Below are positions 1 to 11,300 of a stretch of 41,469 bases of DNA, one piece after another. The first letter of the stretch is position 1, and every line of letters begins with the position of its first letter. Under the pieces are notes generated by a model that made no database searches, had not been told where the DNA came from, and saw nothing but the letters and a program-made list of their open reading frames with translations. The translations under genes were made by a program, and so were the position numbers. The DNA lies in the IMG/VR virus record IMGVR_UViG_3300030090_001255, positions 1 to 41,469 of that record. One strand, written 5' to 3'. The stretch comes from a virus.

Positions 1-128
1 TCTACACGTGATTGAGCTTCAACTACATTATTTGCAGGAGCTGCACTAGGCTGTTCAGAACTACTAACTTCTCCAAACTCTTGAGCAACAAACTCCTTGA
101 TACCCTCTACTGTGACATCACCATCATA
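1..128. repeat. Terminal redundancy, left copy
   Basis: These 128 bases are repeated at 41342-41469. The only difference I see is C at 51 versus T at 41392. Both copies lie in the same reading frame of the scaffold-like gene, and the difference is synonymous (Gln CAG versus CAA on the minus strand). This shows that the contig ends overlap and the genome closes at about 41,341 bp. It could be assembly overlap of a circular or permuted genome, or a short true terminal repeat; the sequence alone does not separate these. Confidence 0.93.
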
Positions 129-320
129 GAGTTTTGTAACGGCCTTACCGATACCTTTATCTGCTGTAAGTCCTAATGAACCTAAAGCAGTATTCATAGC
201 ATCAGCTTTAAACTGTTTATTCTCAGCTTTTAGCTTTTTATACTCTTCTCTAAGTTGTTTGATACCATCTGTAGATTCATCTACAACTTCTGTATCTTCT
301 ATTGGTTTAATATCTTCCAT
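1..320 (-). CDS. Putative capsid scaffolding protein, N-terminal part (wraps to 41194-41469)
   Basis: This is the first part of a gene cut by the contig ends. Joined to 41194-41341 it gives about 155 residues. The start at 318-320 is chosen because GGAG lies six bases upstream; ATGs at 330-332 and 342-344 are in frame but lack this. The protein opens MEDIKPIEDTEVVDES, then has a Lys/Glu-rich, coiled-coil-like stretch (QLREEYKKLKAENKQFKAD), and stays acidic and polar to its end. Position directly before the major capsid gene, small size and helical acidic composition are typical of scaffolds. The role is inferred from context, not from a recognised domain. Confidence 0.72.
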   Translation of the reverse strand, partial: MEDIKPIEDTEVVDESTDGIKQLREEYKKLKAENKQFKADAMNTALGSLGLTADKGIGKAVTKLYDGDVTVEGIKEFVAQEFGEVSSSEQPSAAPANNVVEAQSRV

Positions 321-344
321 AATTTTCTCCATCTTCTCTAGCAT

Positions 345-491
345 ATAAATATCCCATAACATAATCGCTAGGTAATTAAAGGGATTTTACACAAGGGTTT
401 ACGAATGACAGATAACGCACCTTGGTGGCGTTACCGAATTTACGACCCTATATTTAGAGTGCCGACCTCGACAGGCACTATATATAGTGTA
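345..491 (-). other. Intergenic spacer with nested hairpins, between ejection and capsid genes
   Basis: This is the only sizeable gap in the late block outside the divergent region. Read on the minus strand it has GTGCC/GGCAC (arms 476-480 and 461-465 approximately), then TAACG(C)CAC/GTGCGTTA closing on CAAG, itself enclosed by AGGGT/ACCCT. The palindrome ACTATATATAGT lies at 477-488 and recurs at 19181-19192. No T-run follows, so it is not a clear terminator. It could be a processing site, a regulatory leader for scaffold and capsid, or a promoter region. A 34-codon plus-strand frame from 405 is probably chance. Confidence 0.4.
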
Positions 492-1643
492 CTATGCTTC
501 TGTTAGGCCTGCAACTTGTCCTTGTTGATTTTTAAATGCACCTGTTACTACAGAACTTTCAGATGCTTGCTGTTGCAATATACGTTGTTGTTCTCTTACT
601 GCTGCAGGGTCTTGTGTTATATCTGAGCCAATAACATTATCTAAATCTATCTCATTTGTTCTACCTTGAGCTATTCTCAATCTATTAAGTTGTTGAATGT
701 AATCACTTGCTCTAGCAAAGAACCTCATACCACCTTGTTGTGTTATGCCTGCTTGTATCATTCTTTGTGCTTGTTCTGTACTTAAATCTAAATTCTTTAA
801 CGCTGCTTCAGCACCTAGCTCTGCTTGTGCTATTTGATTTTGTAATATAGCTATAGATATGTCAGGGTCTAATGAAGCTGCAAATATAGCATTGTCTGTT
901 AAGTCCATATTGAAGTTTGCTTGATAATAACTTTTAATTTCTTCTGCAATAGGATTGTCTATAAATGCATTTCTAGCTGATTCTATTCTTGTTTTAAACT
1001 GTGGTACTGATACGTCACCTGATATTAATGATGCAACTTTACCTGCTTCTTCAAACACTAATGGGTTCAAATCATTTTCTAAAAGAATACGATAGTAACC
1101 TTCTCTAGTTTGCTCGTACTGTGCTTCATTCATTCTTAGAGAACCATCACTTCTTTTTATACCAGGATAATACAAACCGTATTCTTCTGTATTTCTTACA
1201 GTAGCTAATGCAAAGTCTGCACTGCCTGTTTCTATATAAGCATTTGTATATGTCTGAAGTAGTCCACCTTTACCTGATAGCCAAGGTATTAAATCTTCTA
1301 TTTGTTTTGGTGTAGGTACAAAGTCAGGCTCATCTTCTCTGTCTCCTACAGCAAAGTTATTTAATGTAGTGTCTAGCTTTTCAAAGAAACCACCTAAATC
1401 TAAATCATCACCTGTATCACCAGTTGTAGTATCTGTCTCTCCATAGCTTTCATTTGTAAATAAGTTCTCTGCTATCGCAACTCCTCCACCACTTAATGCA
1501 TCAGTAAGTTCTTCAGTAGTTCTAGCAGCTATGTATTCATCATTTTTAAAAACATATACAACATTACCGCCATCATCTTCTGTGTATAATAGACCTCTGT
1601 TAATACTATTTTCTGCAAGAAATTCGTTAGTTATCTCTGCCAT
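492..1643 (-). CDS. Virion structural protein of the ejection module, unknown function
   Basis: A 383-residue protein that I do not recognise at family level. The N-terminal 60 residues look like a small globular domain (GGNVVYVFKNDEYIAARTTE), followed by an acidic Asp/Gly/Thr linker near 70-85. The rest is helical, with Gln/Ala-rich segments toward the C-terminus (QRILQQQASESS). It is the last gene before the spacer and scaffold, one base after the stop of the preceding gene, and lies downstream of the giant ejection protein and the virion lysozyme. An internal virion or injection component is the likeliest role, by context only. ATG start is well placed. Confidence 0.7.
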   Translation of the reverse strand: MAEITNEFLAENSINRGLLYTEDDGGNVVYVFKNDEYIAARTTEELTDALSGGGVAIAENLFTNESYGETDTTTGDTGDDLDLGGFFEKLDTTLNNFAVGDREDEPDFVPTPKQIEDLIPWLSGKGGLLQTYTNAYIETGSADFALATVRNTEEYGLYYPGIKRSDGSLRMNEAQYEQTREGYYRILLENDLNPLVFEEAGKVASLISGDVSVPQFKTRIESARNAFIDNPIAEEIKSYYQANFNMDLTDNAIFAASLDPDISIAILQNQIAQAELGAEAALKNLDLSTEQAQRMIQAGITQQGGMRFFARASDYIQQLNRLRIAQGRTNEIDLDNVIGSDITQDPAAVREQQRILQQQASESSVVTGAFKNQQGQVAGLTEA

Positions 1644-1644
1644 A

Positions 1645-2907
1645 TTATGCTATTCCTGTAATTGTAGGTGAAAGATATATCTGTCCTAATCCTTGGCTCT
1701 TTAAACCTGCTGCCATTCTGTTAAGTGCTCCTGCATCTCCTACTTCTAAGAAGTGAGCTGTCATAGCTTTTCGTTGTTCTTCAGGGTCATCCATTTGAAA
1801 GAGATTATATACTAATTCTTTATCTCGTCCTGTCTCGTCTAAGTCACCAAGCCTTTGTGCTTTTGAACGAATACCTATAATAGATGTATTGTAATCTTTA
1901 CCTTTATACTTATCTGCTACGTTTTCGTCCCATATAGGTTGTAACTTAGCATCTAATAATGCAGCACCATTTTTAGTTGCCAACACATTACTAAATAATT
2001 TGTAATCTTCTTCATCAAATAAATTTGCTAAATCTTGACCTAACTTTTTAGCAACTTGGTCTTTAGCTTTTTCTACATATGCTAAGGCAGTTGGAGCTGT
2101 TACACTATTGTCTGCAACAAACTCTGTAATCTTGGGAAGTCTAAATCCTGGTAACTCAGGAAATATATATAATCTATATTGTTCTGCTAAGTCTTCTTTA
2201 GATAACTCACCCTTAAGTCTCATATCATAAAATAAATCTAATACACTTTCATCTACATCAAACAACCCATACTGAGCAACTAAACCTGATAATTCTAATT
2301 TAGTTTTATCTTGTAATCTTCTTAGCGTTGCATTCTTTTCTCTATCTGTACCTAATGCAATAGCACGGAAATATGCTAACTGGTCTGCATTAAGTGCAGC
2401 AATAGTAGGGCTGACGTAAGCATAGTCTTCATAAGTTAACGGTGTTCCTTCAAATATACTTTCAAGAAACAAACCAAGTACTGCATATGTACCATCTTGT
2501 TCTTTTGTAAACAAGTAAGGATTTAAGTCTCCTTCTTTTTTTATAGATGTTGTAAGTATATCTAATGGATTATATCCTCTAAACTTTGCGTCTACTTCTT
2601 CTATTGCACCAAAACTAATAGCACTTGCTTTGTCTGCATCTGCACTACCAGGAGTAATATCCATTTTGTAACTAGATGTTGATGTATAAAATACAGTAAT
2701 ATCATTTTGCAATCCTGCTAATTCTGATGCTTTTACTGTATAAAAGAAATAATACAAACCATCACTACCTTCTTTAATATAATCAGGCTTAGGTACTGTA
2801 TCTTCTAACTCAGGTATTTGGCCTTCAGCAATAGCTATATTAACAGCTTGTTGTATATCCCAATCCCAATCTTCAGTACCATCATTATGTCCTACTTTAT
2901 GTGTCAT
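1645..2907 (-). CDS. Virion structural protein of the ejection module, unknown function
   Basis: A 420-residue, mildly acidic and largely helical protein with no signal peptide, membrane segment or family motif I can name. It sits between the transglycosylase gene (one base upstream) and the 383-residue gene, with near-zero spacing that suggests one transcript and translational coupling. Podoviruses often have several internal virion proteins in a row around the lysozyme, which is the basis for calling it a structural or ejection component. It does not resemble a tape measure: there are no long glycine/alanine hydrophobic repeats. Confidence 0.68.
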   Translation of the reverse strand: MTHKVGHNDGTEDWDWDIQQAVNIAIAEGQIPELEDTVPKPDYIKEGSDGLYYFFYTVKASELAGLQNDITVFYTSTSSYKMDITPGSADADKASAISFGAIEEVDAKFRGYNPLDILTTSIKKEGDLNPYLFTKEQDGTYAVLGLFLESIFEGTPLTYEDYAYVSPTIAALNADQLAYFRAIALGTDREKNATLRRLQDKTKLELSGLVAQYGLFDVDESVLDLFYDMRLKGELSKEDLAEQYRLYIFPELPGFRLPKITEFVADNSVTAPTALAYVEKAKDQVAKKLGQDLANLFDEEDYKLFSNVLATKNGAALLDAKLQPIWDENVADKYKGKDYNTSIIGIRSKAQRLGDLDETGRDKELVYNLFQMDDPEEQRKAMTAHFLEVGDAGALNRMAAGLKSQGLGQIYLSPTITGIA

Positions 2908-2908
2908 A

Positions 2909-3769
2909 TTATCTCGCTTTTGCTTTACCTAGTTCACCAACAAAGTTAAGAATAACAGTGTCTACTTCGTCATAATTAGAACGTACATCTATAGGTATAG
3001 ATTGTACATCCATTCCTAATACGTTAGCTAAATATAAACTTGCTTGTCTTTGTGCTTCAGGATGTTGAGGATTTACTTTGTTCATCATACCTGCAATCTT
3101 ATCTACGCCTCTTTTAAAAGATACAATTTCTCTTTCTGAGTATCCTTCTTCTCTACGTTCTTGTCCTAATCCACTAGGTTCAGGTGTAGGTTCAGATGGA
3201 GGTTCATTTGTTTGCGTTTCTTCTACTACAGGTTCATTATTATTTGTTTCCATACCTAGAGTATAGTACGCATCTACGTAAGAGTTTATACCTGCAACAA
3301 CATCTGATTTTTTTTCATCAGCATTGTCACCTCTACCTGCAGGCATTTCACCACTAAGGTATGGTAATACATAGTCTGAGTATGCTTGCCATATACCAAA
3401 TGGGTCATTGTTTGCATCAGTTACCATACCAAACTGACTACTTCCATCTTCTAAATCTTCTCTAATAACCTTTAAGTAATGTACTGCAAACTCTGCATTG
3501 TACTGTGGGTCTTTTAATTTACGTTCAAATTCTTCTAATGTAATATCTTTTCCTGCAAAGCTGCTCAAAGTATTGTCAGGCTTACCGTCTTTGAAATGTC
3601 TACTTGCATTAATTTGAAATAATCCTATTGATTTTGTATCTGTATTTTCTGCACTTGATTCTAGGTTTGATTCATAAAAAGATATCATAACTAATGTAGG
3701 AATATCTTCTGTGTTAGCTCCTGCTTTTTGTAGTAATTCTACAAGTTTCTTAGCAGATACTTTTGCCAT
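2909..3769 (-). CDS. Virion-associated lytic transglycosylase (SLT/lysozyme-like)
   Basis: 286 residues. The first 130 match the soluble lytic transglycosylase fold. Glu33 in FYESNLES is the expected catalytic residue, followed by the typical SIGLFQINASR (47-57), a later DPQYNAEFAVHYL motif, and FGIWQAY. The family cleaves the glycan strands of peptidoglycan. The second half is a Pro/Glu/Thr linker (EPPSEPTPEPSG) and a short helical tail, so the enzyme is probably tethered in the virion. Its place among ejection genes, far from the lysis cassette, argues that it opens the wall during infection rather than at release. ATG overlaps the upstream stop by one base. Confidence 0.85.
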   Translation of the reverse strand: MAKVSAKKLVELLQKAGANTEDIPTLVMISFYESNLESSAENTDTKSIGLFQINASRHFKDGKPDNTLSSFAGKDITLEEFERKLKDPQYNAEFAVHYLKVIREDLEDGSSQFGMVTDANNDPFGIWQAYSDYVLPYLSGEMPAGRGDNADEKKSDVVAGINSYVDAYYTLGMETNNNEPVVEETQTNEPPSEPTPEPSGLGQERREEGYSEREIVSFKRGVDKIAGMMNKVNPQHPEAQRQASLYLANVLGMDVQSIPIDVRSNYDEVDTVILNFVGELGKAKAR

Positions 3770-5364
3770 TATACTCCTCTACCTAAATTTCTAAGTCCTC
3801 TTGCTGCTTGGAAAAAGTTAGTAGTTGCATTGTCATAAAGGTTTTGTTTTGAAATTAAATCTTTTTCTTCACCGTATAAATTATCTATTGTTCGTGTAAG
3901 TCTTGCATTAAACATACTATTAAATCTTTCACCTGCACCTGTAACAGCAGTTGGGTCTTGACCACCTGATTGCCAAGCAGCAGGCCCTACCTCTGCACCA
4001 GTTGTTACATCAAAGGTTCTCATTTTATTATTTACTAGTTGATTTAACATAGCATCATCTGCAAATGGGTATTGTTTTTTTATTTCTTCTTTATACCCTT
4101 CTACGCTGCCATACTTATCAATAAACCTGTCATAGTCTAACTGTGCTATTTCTGCATCTATATCTTGTCTAATATTTCTAGCTACTGTCTTATCAAAATC
4201 TCTTTTAGTAACATCTACTAATTTGTTTACTATACCTGCTAATGATTGTGCTTCTGTATAAGTTAGTTTTTCTGCACCACCAAAATAATTCTTTACTGCA
4301 TCATAAGCAATATATCCTGCTGTTTCTGAATCATACTTTGGTGTTACTACACTATAGTTATCAATTAATCTTTGGTCCATATCTGCAACATCATTATCTA
4401 ATTCATTGAAAAAGAAATCTACAATCTGTTGTTTTCTTTTAGGAGTAAACGCATATCTACTTTGATAGTTTGCTAATTCATCCTCTGACACTAAAACATT
4501 ATTAGGATTACCAGGGTCTAAAATTCCTTGCGTCATTTGCCCCGTATCTGGGTCTCTAAAAGTTGTAGTTTGCAAAGCAAGTAAAGCACCTTCAATAAGA
4601 AAACCGTCATCAAAGTAAGGCACTCTACCGTCTATATTATGCTCTGACATAGCAGCAGTTATAGCTGCTTGAGTTTGTATATCTAAATTACCACTTTCAA
4701 ATCCGCCAACTAAAAACCCTGCTCCTACTAATTTTTTTTGTAACCGTCTAATGTAATCTTCTGAATACATTTCATCCATAAATAAAGTGGTAACTAATGC
4801 ACTTGTATATACAGGATTATCTCCATATCCCTCCCCTGCACCTTTATATCCCAGTGGTGTACCGATATCATCAAATCCTAAAAATTGTTCTATACCCTGT
4901 GTTGCTAACCTACCTGCAATCAAATCATCAGGGTTTATAATAGGTTCAGGAACTCCTTGAATATCTAAATCAGGAGAAGGTACTAGTTTTTTTGTTTCTT
5001 CATCCATAACAAAGCCACCAGGAATAATAAAGTTTTCATCATTGTAATACGCTTCAAATGCTGCTTCTATTTCTGCAGGTGTCTGAGCTCTAGGTTCTCT
5101 TGTGACTACTCCCTCAGATATTGCAGGACCAGGGTTATCAGGACTTCCTGGAGGAGGTCCACTTATTATCGTACCTTCTTGTTCTCTCAGAATATAGTTT
5201 TCTATATTTGTTATAGGGGTGCCATCAGGTTGAGTTGCTTCTCTTACCTCTCCAGTTTCTCGGTCATACCATAGTGCTTTACTATAGTCAGCACCAGTAG
5301 CAGTATTAAATTGTGATATATTACCACTGTTATTAAATATGGCTTTAGATATAAGTATCCACAT
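3769..5364 (-). CDS. Virion protein with peptidoglycan-binding-like domain
   Basis: 531 residues. Residues about 203-241 (EDYIRRLQKKLVGAGFL ... TQAAITAAM) fit the three-helix PG_binding_1 fold: a YI..LQ..L..AGF turn, a D.Q TQAAI helix and a following hydrophobic helix. The region before it is Pro/Gly-rich (66-82, PPPGSPDNPGP) and the remainder is helical. It directly precedes the transglycosylase gene (start/stop overlap), so the pair may form a split wall-binding and wall-cleaving device in the particle. Domain call is moderate; the virion location is inferred from context. Confidence 0.7.
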   Translation of the reverse strand: MWILISKAIFNNSGNISQFNTATGADYSKALWYDRETGEVREATQPDGTPITNIENYILREQEGTIISGPPPGSPDNPGPAISEGVVTREPRAQTPAEIEAAFEAYYNDENFIIPGGFVMDEETKKLVPSPDLDIQGVPEPIINPDDLIAGRLATQGIEQFLGFDDIGTPLGYKGAGEGYGDNPVYTSALVTTLFMDEMYSEDYIRRLQKKLVGAGFLVGGFESGNLDIQTQAAITAAMSEHNIDGRVPYFDDGFLIEGALLALQTTTFRDPDTGQMTQGILDPGNPNNVLVSEDELANYQSRYAFTPKRKQQIVDFFFNELDNDVADMDQRLIDNYSVVTPKYDSETAGYIAYDAVKNYFGGAEKLTYTEAQSLAGIVNKLVDVTKRDFDKTVARNIRQDIDAEIAQLDYDRFIDKYGSVEGYKEEIKKQYPFADDAMLNQLVNNKMRTFDVTTGAEVGPAAWQSGGQDPTAVTGAGERFNSMFNARLTRTIDNLYGEEKDLISKQNLYDNATTNFFQAARGLRNLGRGV

Positions 5365-8300
5365 TACTGGTCTCCTTTGATTGCATCATTATAAGTATAA
5401 CCATATCTTATTAGGTCATCTTCATTTTCTCGTAAGTATCTCTCTAGTATATCTCTATTTAAGAAATGAAACAATGGATATGCTTTTTCTAATTCTTTGC
5501 CTTTTTGTCTAATCATATCTCTAACAAATATCCATTGAGGTGAACTTTTTATTTCAGAGATAACGCCACCTGTTTCTCCTCTTCTTAACATAGTTGCATT
5601 ATCAAAATTTTCTAACCATATATTCAAAGCAATAATGACTTCTTCATCTTGTAACTCAGGTTCTTTTGCTAATCCTCTTAACTGGTCAAATACATTATCA
5701 ACATCAGTAGTTGATTCAGTATATGGTTTATCACCATAGCCAACAAAATAATCTGCTAGTTGGTCTTTATACAATGCCAAGAAGTTATTTCTAATATCAT
5801 CATTAGGTATGAACATAGTGCTGTTAGGGTCATTGACTCTTCTTCTAACATACTCTAATGCCATTCTACCTGCGGCTTGATTTTGTAACTGTGCATATTC
5901 TCCCAAGTCTAAATCTACACGAGCTGCATAATCACCTAGGTAATTATCTGTAAATGAATTATTCCAAGATGCCATAACAAATTCATCTATACCTACATCA
6001 GGCCTTACATAATAAAATACATCTGCATACTTGTCATAGTACTCTTCATTTTCTTGTGCATATTCAAGTGCTTGGTCTGTGTATGGAACTCTTCTAATTT
6101 CTTTTGATTTACTTATAATTAAAGAGGTTGGATTAATTCCAAATACATTTATAAATAATTCTGTTGCTACTTGTTCATCTTGTGTTTCATTTAAAAATCT
6201 TGCATAAACAGATTGCAAAGTATTAAAACCAAATATTCTTCCATCAGGGTCGATACCACGTTTCTTTAATTCAAGTGGGTCTACAAATGCTGAACCACCT
6301 GGTTCTACTTCTACCTCCCATCTAAAAGAAGGAGATGTAAAACTAAACTGTGCTGCAGATTTAATTAAATGTATTACCATTGCATCTTGTTTAACTGTTT
6401 GAAGTATTCTATCCATTTCTTCTTGAGTTCTAGGTTCTTCACCCATAGGTACAGCACCACTAACCAACTTAGCTCTAAGTACTTCTTTCTGCGTATTAAT
6501 TAATTGTCTACTCCAATTTTCAGGACTAGCTTGCATAAATCCACCAATTTTTTGTACCCAAGGCGGTATAAAGATATCTGCTGCTTGTTGTAATGCATCA
6601 CCTTGTGGCTCGCCAAACGGAAATATAAAGTCGTACAATGCATCTGTTTCTTTCATATTAGGCATAAGTGTACGAGCAGCTACTTGTGCGATAGGACCAA
6701 CACCAGGTATAAGTCCACCTGCTACTATGTTTACTCCTGATACAAAACCTACGGTTCTTAAGTTAACATCTACTGCAGGGTCAGCTCCACCTAAATCATC
6801 TTTTTGTACATTGTCAAAAAATCTTCTTATATATGGGTCTAACAATGGGAATACGAATACTTCTTCATTTGTATTTGGGTCTGTGTAAATCATAGGTTTA
6901 TCTTCACCTGCATCTCCACCTAAGAAGTTCCAATTAAATGGATTACCTTCTTTAAGAGTTTGCGTTGTTATAGAAGCTCTTCTTGCTTTTGTTGGGTTCT
7001 CTCTTAAAAGTCTTGTCCAAGTACCTGCAATCTCTAAATGAACTTCTGCGAATGGGAAAATCAAAGCAGTTGCTTGTGAAAACTGTGACCGTTTATTTAA
7101 ACTGTATAATAAATCTTCTGTCTCTGTTAATGCCAAGGATTTTAACATTTGGTCAAACTGTTCTAAATCATCAATACCTATACCTTCACCTGCTGCTTTA
7201 GGTACAAGTTCACGTAATCTCTTTTGAGTACTTCTAGGCATAGACTGTGCTGTTGTAGGGTCTCTTAGTATTCTTGCTAAAGCATCTGCTTCTAATCTAT
7301 CAGCTAGCTTTTCTAAATTAGAATAATAAAATTGCCTAAATGCAGGAGCACGAGATAGTTTGTTTGTAGGTATTGACATAAACAAATCAAACAAATCTTC
7401 TAATTTTTTGTCCCACATACTTTTAGAAAATCTTCCAGTTTCTTCAAATTGTCTTGATAGCTTTACTACATCAGGCCCAAAGTTAGTTTGTTTATATAGA
7501 ATATCTTTTACTATGTCGTATTGTTTTTTAGATGCTAAAGAGCCTAAAGGAACTGGTTTATAGTCATAATTTGTTTTAACCATTTCAATAAGTTCGTCCA
7601 TTTCTTTATTGGTAAGTTCTCTTCCTTTAAAACCAACTTCTGCTTTTACTGCTTCATCTAGCTCTTTTTGCATCTTTGGACTTAATACATCAACTTCTTT
7701 TGTAGCAACCCACTTAACATACTTTTCGGATTGTTCACCTGCTATTAATTCATATATCATAGGTTTAGCTAATGCATCAGTATCTCCTAGTTCTTTTACT
7801 ATAAATCCTTTATCTACTTCTTGAACAATTCCTTTTTTGAGTAAATCTTCAAATGATTCGGTACCCATTGCTACTTGTTGTAAAGTCTCCTCATAGCTTT
7901 GCAGTTCAGTATTAACTACATATTTTCTAAAACCACCACCTCCACCTGCTTTGTCATATAATCTAGCTGCATAACTTTGTAACAACTCTACTGTTCTGTC
8001 TTTGTCTCCATCTATTAATCTACGTCCGTAATCTGTTACAGCATCACCACTAGATACCCAATCTTTATATGCATTACGTATTCTTTCTAAATCAACTTCT
8101 CTTACCCGTCTTGTTGTGCTTCCAAATCGTGAACGTGCTGCTAATCCTCTTATTTGTTCCATATATTCTCTTGTTGTTGTGTTGCCTACAAGAAAATCTG
8201 CTAGTTCATCAAATGATGTAAATGGAGTTGATGGTCCTCTAAAATGAGTAGGTCTTTGATAATCATAAATTATTCCTGCAACAGTTTGCATTAAATCATC

Positions 8301-11300
8301 ATCAGCCAATAAATTTAGTTCTGTAAGCCAACCTTCTGCAAAGTTATATCTACTTGCTCTACTTTCAGTTACAGAACTTTTTTTAACAGTTTGAAAAAAC
8401 CTATCAATAGAAGCTGCTTTACGTATCATTATTCCATTAGAACCTCTTGACATTGCTTGCTTAAATAGAAACTCATCTTTCATTTGCCTTCCTAATATAT
8501 CAAGTTCTCCTTTTCTAAGTTTTTCTACAAACTTATCACCTGCTCGCATATCTTTAGGAAATGGCAAAGCGTCAAGAATTTTTGCTGTACCTCTTGCAAA
8601 TTTTGCATCAGGTTTTAAAGCCCAAGCAAAGTGCGATAATGGATGTGTAAATATATTACTAAACCCTGCAGCCCACATTCTAAGTTGCTCTTCCATAATA
8701 ACTCTTGTAGTCCACGCAAACCTTAAAAGAGTTAATGGTTTCCAAGCAGTTTGCATAACATTATTTGCAAATCTTGTATACCCTCTGTTAACAATACTCA
8801 CACCACCATCACTATATTTCTTTGCATAAAGTGATTTTGCTATTCCTTTAGTAATTGCATTTGATGTAATGTTTCCTACATTGGCTGCATTTTTAAATTG
8901 CTCTGTTGTTGTAAGCATATTAAATAATTCATAAGTGTCATCATCAGTAGAAAAATCTAATACGTTTCTTGTTAAACCTTCGTTTGTTATTTTGTTATAT
9001 TCAGTTATAAGTTCATCTATAGCTTTATCTTGTAATTCTTTTATATATGCAGGAGAAACTTTTTTACCTGATAATGATTTCTTAGGTAACTCCCAATCTG
9101 ACATATACTTTGCAAAATTATCATTTTCAGATGCAAGTCTAAATATAGGATTTTTAGATAAGTCTTTTCCTAGTAGTTGTGTAAAGTCTACTCTCTTCAA
9201 ACCAGTTAATGCTCCAACCCCTGATATCTTTAATAGACTATTTCTAAATGTTCCAAGTACTCTAAAGATTTCATTAGGGTCGAACAAAGGAATATTACCT
9301 ACAAGCATTTCTGACAACAAATGAGCTGAAGGTAATGCTTCTTCTTTATTGCCAAATGTAGTCATAATAAATTTCTTTAACTCTTCTCCTTCACCTTTTT
9401 TTGCCAAGTCATCTAATTTTTGTGCTGTAGCTGCATCATCTGTTAAACTTCTTATTCTGTTAGGAAACTGTTGTGAGGACTTAGCAGTACCAAATCCCAC
9501 ATCTACAACATCATCACCAACTAAAGAAACCCAGTATTTTCTAGCTTCTTGTATTTCTGCTACAAACTTTGTAATACCTCCACCTAGCTGACCAGGTAAT
9601 CCTGTCTTAGCACCTAATAGTTTTTCTAATTCACCTAGTATTCCTGCATCTTTAGGAGTACCTTTACCATTTAGTAACTTAAAAAATTCTTCTGTTAAAC
9701 GTAACTTAGAATATGGATTGCCGTCTAATGCACTGCTTAAAATAGCAGCGTCTGCACTTGCTAATTTTTTGTACAAATCTTTTCTAACTGCTTCTTCAAA
9801 AGGTAATGATTCAATTAATTTTTCCATTTCTCTTAAACCTTGTGTGTGATTAGTTGCAGATATAAATGCAGGACTAACTTGTCCAAATATTTTAGCTATT
9901 GCACTATCTGTATATTTTCTACTAATAACAGCACCTACACCTAAGAAATTACCCATATCTGAAAAATCTATTCTTGCACCGTCATCTAACAATTTATTAT
10001 TACGACCAAGTGTTTTACCTAATTTTCTTGATATACCACCTTTGAATGTAGAACTGTATGGGTCAAGTCTTTTAGATATACCACCAGTCCTGACTTCTCT
10101 AGCTACAAGTTCTGCAATATTATCTAGTGTAGGATTGTCAAGCATAGCTTGTATTGTTGAAGGACTAGCTTCAGGCATAATCTTTCTAATATCTTGAAAC
10201 CTAAATCCACCTTTTTGTATTTGTTCTGCTATAAAATCATATATTGTTTGGCCAACAGTTGTATGCCACTCTTCAAAATCTACTTTATTTAAAGATGGTT
10301 TAAGGAATTTTTGTATTCCTGATGCATTTTTTAAAGTATCTATTTCATTAATGTAAGCTGTTTTAAAGTTTGTAGTGAGCTCATTCACTTCATTTTCTAA
10401 TTTCCAATATGTTTTTGCCCAATCTATATCATCCCACGAAGAAGAAATACCTTTGTCTTTAGCCTTAGTTGCAGCATCTAACCATCTCTTTTCTTTTCTT
10501 CTTCTACGACCACCTTTCATAAATATACCTAATGCTCTTCTAGGAATAGTATTTGTATCAAAAGACAGTGACTTAGGAGCATATCCTTTGGAAATCCAGG
10601 AGTGAGCAGCTTCGTGTAGTATTGTGCTGTCTATAACTTCTTCTATAGAATCATATGCTGCTTTTGTAATGTACCTGTCTGCTCCTACATAAGCTACCAT
10701 ATCTTTAAAAAAGCCTTGGTCAGAAGCTATATCGTCAATAAAAACTTTTTGTGCATCTTCATCAAATACATAATTTTGTGCTTTGTTATTAAAGTATTTT
10801 TCTAAAGGAGTACCTCTAGTACGTTTTGCTAATTGTTGTTTGTTTAAACCTCTAAGGTCTTTAGAAATATTATCAAGAAAATTACCTCTAATTCCTGGCC
10901 TACTTTGTTGATAATATTTTCCGTTTTTAAAGTCTGCGGCTTCTGTAATTGCAATATTATTTATAAATATCTCATCACTAGTAGCTGAATTTAAACCAAA
11001 ATTATTTTGAAATCCTTCATCTAAATACTTTTGAGATTCAGCAGTTTGAGGAAAATATGGATTTTGTCTACCATTTTGTGCAGCTATATCATTTAATTCA
11101 TCTAGTGTATACGTTTTATCACCTTTTAAAATAGATGGTCCTACATCTACTAATACAGGTTCTGATGTTACATCATCTGTTTTCATAAGTACTCTTTGAT
11201 AAACTCTTTCGCCCTGTGCTGTAGCAGTTCTTATACCTACTGTATTTCTTGCATCTACTACATTTTCACCAACTTTAAAAGTTCTTCCTGCTTTAGTAAG

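Noticed and set aside
405-509. 34-codon plus-strand frame in the 345-491 gap
   Set aside because: No ribosome site, runs into the antisense of the 383-residue gene, and the DNA is better explained by hairpins.
8935-9324. 129-residue plus-strand frame inside the giant virion gene
   Set aside because: Antisense to a long, consistent coding frame, with no ribosome site or promoter.
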